Source of the DNA: Pseudarthrobacter sp. IC2-21
GTDB taxonomy: Bacteria; Actinomycetota; Actinomycetes; Actinomycetales; Micrococcaceae
DNA: 64,000 nucleotides
Assembly: GCF_034048115.1 (NCBI RefSeq)
Contig: NZ_CP139145.1
Coordinates: forward strand, 372,001 to 436,000
Direction: 5' to 3'
Below the pieces are notes generated by a model that saw nothing but the letters and a program-made list of their open reading frames with translations, ran no database searches and was not told the DNA's origin. Numbering within the stretch: position 1 is the stretch's first letter; the number at the start of each line of letters is the position of its first letter. Of the stretch, positions 59,855-64,000 are shown piece by piece. Position numbers and translations under genes: made by a program.

Positions 59855-61458
59855 CCCGGGCGCACGCAACCGGGGCCGGCGATCTTTTCAGCGAGCGCGG
59901 CCTCTCCGGCGAGCGCGCCCTCTCCGACGAGCGCGCCCTCTCCGGCGGCCTGCCGCGCCGGCTTGCGGCCGAACGGCCCGCCATCCTGGTGGTGGGGGAT
60001 GTGATGTTGGACGGCTGGTGGAGCGGCACCATCGAACGGCTCTGCCGCGAGGCACCCGCTCCGGTGGTGGACATTGCCACGCGCGCATTCGCCCCGGGCG
60101 GTGCCGCAAACACGGCGATGAACCTGGCCGCCCTCGGAGCCCGGGTATCGGTGGCCGGCATCATCGGGGCAGACGACGCCGGGGCCACCCTACGCCGGCA
60201 ACTCGAATCAGCCGGCATCGACGTGACGCACCTGCACTCCCATCCGGACATGGTCACCACCACCAAGATCAGGATCAGCAGCGGCGGTCAGGTGATGCTG
60301 CGGATCGACGACTCCGCCAGGGCTGTCCCGGCCGACGCGCTGGCCGGGCTGGCGGCCTCGGTGCGCTCCGCCGTCGGCGACCAGGACGCCGTCGTGGTGT
60401 GCGACTACGGTACCGGCGTCCTGGCCGATCCCGTCCGGATTGCCCTTGAGGAGGCGCTGGCGGGGGACGGGGCGTACACAGCCGGGGGTGCCGCCGTCGG
60501 CCGCCCCCTGACAGTGGTGGATGCGCACGATCCCCATCCCTGGGCCGGGCTGCAGCCGGACCTGGCCACACCCAACGCCCTGGAGGCTGCCCGGTTGCTG
60601 GGTCTGCGCCTGCCGGAGGGCCCCGGCCGGGTGGATGCCCTGGCCGGGCACCGGGAGGCCCTGTTGACGGCAACGGGGGCGGAGGCGGTGGTGGTGACGC
60701 TGGACAAGGACGGGACTGCGCTGTTCACGGCCGACGGCGGGACTCACCGCACGTGGGCGCGGCCGGCAGCGGAGAAGCAGGCGTCCGGCGCGGGTGACAC
60801 GTTTGTGGCCGCCCTGACCCTGGCCAGGTCGGTGGGCCTCCCGCTGACCACCAGCCTTGATCTTGCCCAGGCGGCTGCGGACGTGGTGGTGCACCAGCCC
60901 GGAACCTCCGTCTGCAGTACGGCCCAGCTTGGCCGGCACCTGGAGAGCTTCGCCGACACCGTCCTCGGCGCGGACGAACTTGCGCTGCAGCTGGCCGCGC
61001 ACCGGGCCCGGGGCCAGCGGATCGTGCTGACCAACGGGTGCTTCGACGTGCTGCACAGCGGCCATACCCGTTACCTGAACCAGGCCAAACAGCTGGGCGA
61101 CGTGCTGGTGGTCGCGCTGAACAGCGACGCCTCAGTCCGCAGGCTCAAGGGCCCGGGACGGCCCATCAACCCCGGGGCTGACAGGGCAGCGGTGATCGCC
61201 GCCCTCAGCTGCGTGGACTACGTGACCATTTTCGACACCCCCACGGCCAGCCCGCTGATCACGCAGATCAAACCGGACATCTACGCCAAAGGCGGTGACT
61301 ACACGCCGGAAATGCTGGCGGAGACCGGCGCCGTGGAGGACTACGGCGGACGCGTGGCCATCCTGGACTATGTGGCGGACCGCTCCACCACCGCCGTCGT
61401 CCACCGGATCCGCGCCGGCGTGGGGGGAGAGGTCTCCGAAGCCGCGGATCCAGGGTGA
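59851..61458 (+). CDS. hldE: bifunctional heptose 7-phosphate kinase/heptose 1-phosphate adenylyltransferase, copy 2
   Basis: A 535-residue HldE-type fusion. The kinase (about 45-370) has GDVMLDGWWSGTIERLCREA and a canonical GGAANTAMNLAALGA motif, with base Asp316 in SGAGDTF. The adenylyltransferase (about 395-530) has HxGH at 402-405 (FDVLHSGHTRYL) and KGGDYT. An N-terminal extension contains three ERxLSx repeats. It is more canonical than copy 1, so it may be the main enzyme. It is coupled to the aldehyde dehydrogenase gene by ATGA. Confidence 0.92.
   Translation: MTRAHATGAGDLFSERGLSGERALSDERALSGGLPRRLAAERPAILVVGDVMLDGWWSGTIERLCREAPAPVVDIATRAFAPGGAANTAMNLAALGARVSVAGIIGADDAGATLRRQLESAGIDVTHLHSHPDMVTTTKIRISSGGQVMLRIDDSARAVPADALAGLAASVRSAVGDQDAVVVCDYGTGVLADPVRIALEEALAGDGAYTAGGAAVGRPLTVVDAHDPHPWAGLQPDLATPNALEAARLLGLRLPEGPGRVDALAGHREALLTATGAEAVVVTLDKDGTALFTADGGTHRTWARPAAEKQASGAGDTFVAALTLARSVGLPLTTSLDLAQAAADVVVHQPGTSVCSTAQLGRHLESFADTVLGADELALQLAAHRARGQRIVLTNGCFDVLHSGHTRYLNQAKQLGDVLVVALNSDASVRRLKGPGRPINPGADRAAVIAALSCVDYVTIFDTPTASPLITQIKPDIYAKGGDYTPEMLAETGAVEDYGGRVAILDYVADRSTTAVVHRIRAGVGGEVSEAADPG
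59893..59946 (+). repeat. three 18-base tandem repeats
   Basis: Units at 59893-59910, 59911-59928 and 59929-59946 differ at one to three positions. They encode ERGLSG, ERALSD and ERALSG in the N-terminal extension of hldE copy 2. Confidence 0.85.
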
Positions 61459-61463
61459 GCAAC

Positions 61464-61469
61464 TAGGGT
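61464..61469 (+). promoter_or_regulatory. leaderless -10 hexamer (TAGGGT) before leader peptide
   Basis: TAGGGT ends six bases before the ATG at 61476, so transcription may start at that codon. Confidence 0.5.
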
Positions 61470-61475
61470 TGAAGC

Positions 61476-61499
61476 ATGACTGAGGCGGCACACGGATAA
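61476..61499 (+). CDS. putative 7-residue leader peptide
   Basis: ATG at 61476 encodes MTEAAHG and TAA. The stop overlaps the next gene's ATG (TAATG). The hexamer TAGGGT six bases upstream suggests that this is a leaderless start, with ribosomes reinitiating at the spermidine-synthase-like gene. Support is positional only. Confidence 0.4.
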   Translation: MTEAAHG

Positions 61500-62398
61500 T
61501 GGCGAAGCGCGGCAAGTCAGGCGGCAGGACCAGCGGACAGCGTTCGACGGCGGGCGTCGTCGACGTGCCCAAGGGGACCCGCCCGGACGGTCCCATGGAG
61601 GGCGTCTACTACATTGATACCGGCGACTGTGAGCTGATCGCGGACCAGGACAACTCGAACGGCTGGCTGCTGAAGATCAACGGGGTGATGAGCTCCCACA
61701 TCGATCTCGCAGATCCCCTGTTCCTGGACTTCGAGTACATGCGCTGGATGGCCGCGCTCATCGAATCCCGCTGGCCACCGAAGGCCGGCGAAAAGCTGCG
61801 CGGCCTGCACCTGGGCGGCGGCGCCTGTTCCCTGGCCCGCTACTTCCACACGGCCTACCCGGACGCCCGCCAGGTGGTGGTGGAGGTGGACGGCAAGCTG
61901 GCCGAGTACGTCCGCGGCTGGTTCGACCTTCCCAAGGCGCCGCTGCTCCGGCTGCGGGTAGGGGAGGCGCGGGAGGTCACCGAAACGCTGACGGCGGACA
62001 CCCGCGATTTCATCATCCGGGACGTCTTCGCCGGCTCCCTGACACCGCGGCCGCTCACCACGGCCGAATTCACGGAGCACATCAAACGGGTGCTCGCGCC
62101 CGGCGGCATCTACGTGGTCAACTCGGGCGACGCCCCGGACCTCAAGAATGCCCGCGAGGACGCCGCCACCATCGCGGCCGCCTTCGAACACACCCTCATC
62201 ATCGCCGATCCCGCCATGCTCAAGGGCCGCCGCTACGGCAACATGGTGATGGCCGGCAGCGACACGCCGCTGGACGGGGATCCGCAGCTGGCCCGCAGGC
62301 TCCTGGGCGGCGCGGTCCCTGCCCATATCTGGAACGACACGCAGGTGCGGGCCTTCGCCGCCAACTCACCTGTCCGCCACGACCCGGGAAGTGATTAG
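61499..62398 (+). CDS. spermidine synthase-like protein
   Basis: A 299-residue protein with the spermidine synthase Rossmann fold. LRGLHLGGGACSLARYFHTAYPD (about 99-121) is the nucleotide-binding region, followed by VVVEVDGKLAEYVRGWFDL and a second acidic RDFIIRDVFAG segment in the usual catalytic-Asp region. It lacks clear polyamine-binding motifs, so it may be a methyltransferase-like relative of unknown substrate. The basic N-tail (MAKRGKSGGR) is disordered. A leaderless mini-peptide lies directly upstream; the end overlaps the convergent LysR stop. Confidence 0.85.
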   Translation: MAKRGKSGGRTSGQRSTAGVVDVPKGTRPDGPMEGVYYIDTGDCELIADQDNSNGWLLKINGVMSSHIDLADPLFLDFEYMRWMAALIESRWPPKAGEKLRGLHLGGGACSLARYFHTAYPDARQVVVEVDGKLAEYVRGWFDLPKAPLLRLRVGEAREVTETLTADTRDFIIRDVFAGSLTPRPLTTAEFTEHIKRVLAPGGIYVVNSGDAPDLKNAREDAATIAAAFEHTLIIADPAMLKGRRYGNMVMAGSDTPLDGDPQLARRLLGGAVPAHIWNDTQVRAFAANSPVRHDPGSD

Positions 62399-63297
62399 GC
62401 CCTTCCCCTCCCCAGCAGAAACTCCCGGTGCACAGCCGTCTGCTCCCGAAGGGCCTGGACGACGGCGGCCACGGCCGGGCGGCGCATCGAATCCGGCCGC
62501 AGGACCATCCAGTAGGGGAGGAGCTCGGCAAAGTCGTCGGGGAGCAGCCGGACCAGGTCGGCATGCAGGTCCCCCATAAAGCACGGCAGGAAGCCGATGC
62601 CGGCCCCGGCGCGGGTGGCCTCCACATGGACAAAAACGTTCGTTGACGTCAGGCCGTCCCGCATGGCCGGGACCAGCCGGCGCGGAGCGTCAAGATCGTC
62701 CACCTGCAGCATCGAATCCACAAAGTAGACCAGCGGGTGCTCGGTCAGTTCCGCCACGCTGGCCGGGGTTCCGTTTTCGGCCAGGTATGCGCGCGAGGCG
62801 TACATGCCCAGCATGTATTCGCCCAGCCGGACGGCCTCGGCCCGGTGGACCTGGGGTTCGCCCACCACCACTTCAATGTCCAGGCCGGAGCGCTGCTGCA
62901 GCGCCCGCCGGGTCATGGTCACCACTTCCACGGCGAGGCCCGGATGGGCGCGGCGCAGCCGGGCCACGGCCGGTGCCGCGATATACGCGCTGAAGCCGTC
63001 CGTCGCCGTCATGCGTACGACGCCGGCAACCGGGTCGGGTGCCGTTCCGGCCGGCCCCAGCGCACTCACCGCCTCCTCCACCCGTTCGGCCACTCGCACC
63101 GCCTCGGTGCCCAGCTCCGTCAGTTCCCAGCCGCCCGCGGCGCGGGCCAGCACCCGGCCACCCAATGCTTTTTCCAGCGCGGAGATCCGGCGTGAAACGG
63201 TGGTGTGGTTCAGGCCCAAAGCCTGCGCCGCCGTCGTAAATTTCCCCGAACGGGACACTTCGAGGAGGACCAGCAGATCATCGGGGTTGGCATTCAT
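62395..63297 (-). CDS. LysR family transcriptional regulator
   Basis: A 300-residue regulator. The N-terminal helix-turn-helix (residues about 4-60) contains FTTAAQALGLNHTTVSRRIS. The C-terminal periplasmic-binding-like domain binds an unknown coinducer. The start at 63297 is one of several ATGs in frame and none has a clear ribosome site, so it is uncertain (63315 and 63360 are alternatives). It is divergent from an MHS transporter, with inverted repeats between, and most likely controls it. Confidence 0.88.
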   Translation of the reverse strand: MNANPDDLLVLLEVSRSGKFTTAAQALGLNHTTVSRRISALEKALGGRVLARAAGGWELTELGTEAVRVAERVEEAVSALGPAGTAPDPVAGVVRMTATDGFSAYIAAPAVARLRRAHPGLAVEVVTMTRRALQQRSGLDIEVVVGEPQVHRAEAVRLGEYMLGMYASRAYLAENGTPASVAELTEHPLVYFVDSMLQVDDLDAPRRLVPAMRDGLTSTNVFVHVEATRAGAGIGFLPCFMGDLHADLVRLLPDDFAELLPYWMVLRPDSMRRPAVAAVVQALREQTAVHREFLLGRGRA

Positions 63298-63340
63298 ATC
63301 TGCAATTGTGCACATGGTTGGTGCCGGATTGGCCATTGAA

Positions 63341-63356
63341 TGCGCAAGTTTGTGCA
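63341..63356. promoter_or_regulatory. candidate LysR operator
   Basis: TGCGCAA-GT-TTGTGCA is an inverted repeat with one mismatch. A related TGCAATTGTGCA lies at 63301-63312. Both are between the LysR gene and the transporter. Confidence 0.5.
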
Positions 63357-63426
63357 GCAATACTCGATGAAGCCATTAGTGCTGTGGATCACAGCGCGTG
63401 TCAAAGTGGACACTAAGGAGAAACTC

Positions 63427-64000
63427 ATGAGCGTAGAGCAGCGCTCGGCAGACAATGCCCCCGGATCCGCATCCAAGGGATCCGGCCTCAAAAAAATCGT
63501 CGCCGCCTCAATGGTGGGCACGGTGGTGGAATGGTACGAATTCTTCCTCTACGCCACCGCTGCAACCCTCGTGTTCGGGAAGTACTTCTTCCCCGCCACG
63601 GGCAACGAACTCGACGGCATCATCCAGGCCTTCATCACCTACGCGGTGGGCTTTGTGGCCCGCCCGCTCGGTGGCATCGTCTTCGGGCAGATCGGCGACA
63701 AGCTCGGCCGCAAACCCACCCTGCAGCTGACCATCGTGATCGTCGGCGTCGCCACGTTCCTGATGGGTTGCCTCCCGGGCTTCGCCGACATCGGCTACGC
63801 GGCCCCCGCCCTGCTGGTTGCCCTGCGCTTCATCCAGGGCTTTGCACTGGGCGGCGAATGGGGCGGCGCCGTGCTGCTGGTTGCCGAACACAGCCCCAAC
63901 AGCAAGCGCGCCTTCTGGTCCAGCTGGCCCCAGGCCGCCGTCCCCGTGGGTAACCTGCTCGCCACGCTCGTGCTCTTCATCATGTCAACCACGCTGAGCC
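63427..64000 (+). CDS. MFS transporter, MHS family, truncated at window edge
   Basis: The first 191 residues are visible; the gene leaves the window on the right. The N-terminal helix contains [20 protein letters not shown] and the loop motif [18 protein letters not shown], both MHS-family marks. [20 protein letters not shown] is the helix 4-5 region. It imports a carboxylate or similar metabolite with protons. The ATG at 63427 follows AAGGAGA. It is divergent from the LysR regulator. Confidence 0.92.
   Translation, partial: MSVEQRSADNAPGSASKGSGLKKIVAASMVGTVVEWYEFFLYATAATLVFGKYFFPATGNELDGIIQAFITYAVGFVARPLGGIVFGQIGDKLGRKPTLQLTIVIVGVATFLMGCLPGFADIGYAAPALLVALRFIQGFALGGEWGGAVLLVAEHSPNSKRAFWSSWPQAAVPVGNLLATLVLFIMSTTLS

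Noticed and set aside
59893..59946. Short tandem repeats as a CRISPR-like array
   Set aside because: The repeats are contiguous, without spacers, and lie in frame in a coding region.

Overview
The window is about 64 kb of uniformly GC-rich bacterial DNA with tightly packed, often overlapping genes. Taken together, the NHEJ pair LigD/Ku, a fructose PTS operon, a SigB/F-type sigma factor, DUF3618 and holin-like stress genes, GTG/TTG starts and many leaderless promoters point to an actinobacterium. Arthrobacter/Pseudarthrobacter (Micrococcaceae) is the most likely group; this is inference from gene content, not from a marker gene. I saw no rRNA, tRNA, CRISPR array, insertion sequence or prophage, and no clear shift in base composition.

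Layout. 0-3 kb: a truncated extended SDR, two aldo/keto reductases and a dodecin. 3-9 kb: a FadR-type regulator divergent from a four-carbon acid-sugar operon (DUF1537 kinase, 3-hydroxyisobutyrate-type dehydrogenase, GntP permease, class II aldolase). 9-16 kb: an acyltransferase, two GNATs, an SDR, a FUSC protein, an MHS transporter and small unknown genes. 16-20 kb: divergent ligD and ku. 20-22 kb: a methyltransferase/SRPBCC pair. 22-26 kb: fruR-like regulator, fruK, fruA and ptsH, all on the minus strand. 27-35 kb: carboxylesterase, beta-phosphoglucomutase plus GH65 phosphorylase, pxpA, DUF445 and a GDPD. 35-40 kb: DoxX-like, azlCD, small unknown genes, a TetR regulator, a thiamine-binding protein, an O-methyltransferase and dps.

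40.3-43.5 kb holds a compact three-gene operon: an acyl-CoA-dehydrogenase-like protein, a PIG-L deacetylase fused to a NodS-like methyltransferase, and a GT2 glycosyltransferase. It looks like a small uncharacterised pathway that deacetylates, methylates and glycosylates an unknown substrate. 43.7-49.2 kb is an envelope/stress block (BrkB, DUF3618, holin-X, an Ala-rich LEA-like protein, a coiled-coil membrane protein and a sigma factor). Several genes in it share a TAAG-N4-CTTA-NN-ATT upstream motif that is also found at dps.

49.1-61.5 kb is the most distinctive region: a heptose locus with gmhA, gmhB, two hldE-type bifunctional genes, three GT9 heptosyltransferase-like genes, two retaining-type glycosyltransferases, a short-chain dehydrogenase and an aldehyde dehydrogenase. 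It should make ADP-D-glycero-beta-D-manno-heptose in a Gram-positive cell that has no LPS. The window closes with a spermidine-synthase-like gene preceded by a leaderless 7-residue peptide, a LysR regulator and a truncated MHS transporter.

A window-wide observation is that at least twelve starts have a TANNNT-like hexamer exactly six bases upstream of ATG, the pattern expected for leaderless transcripts.
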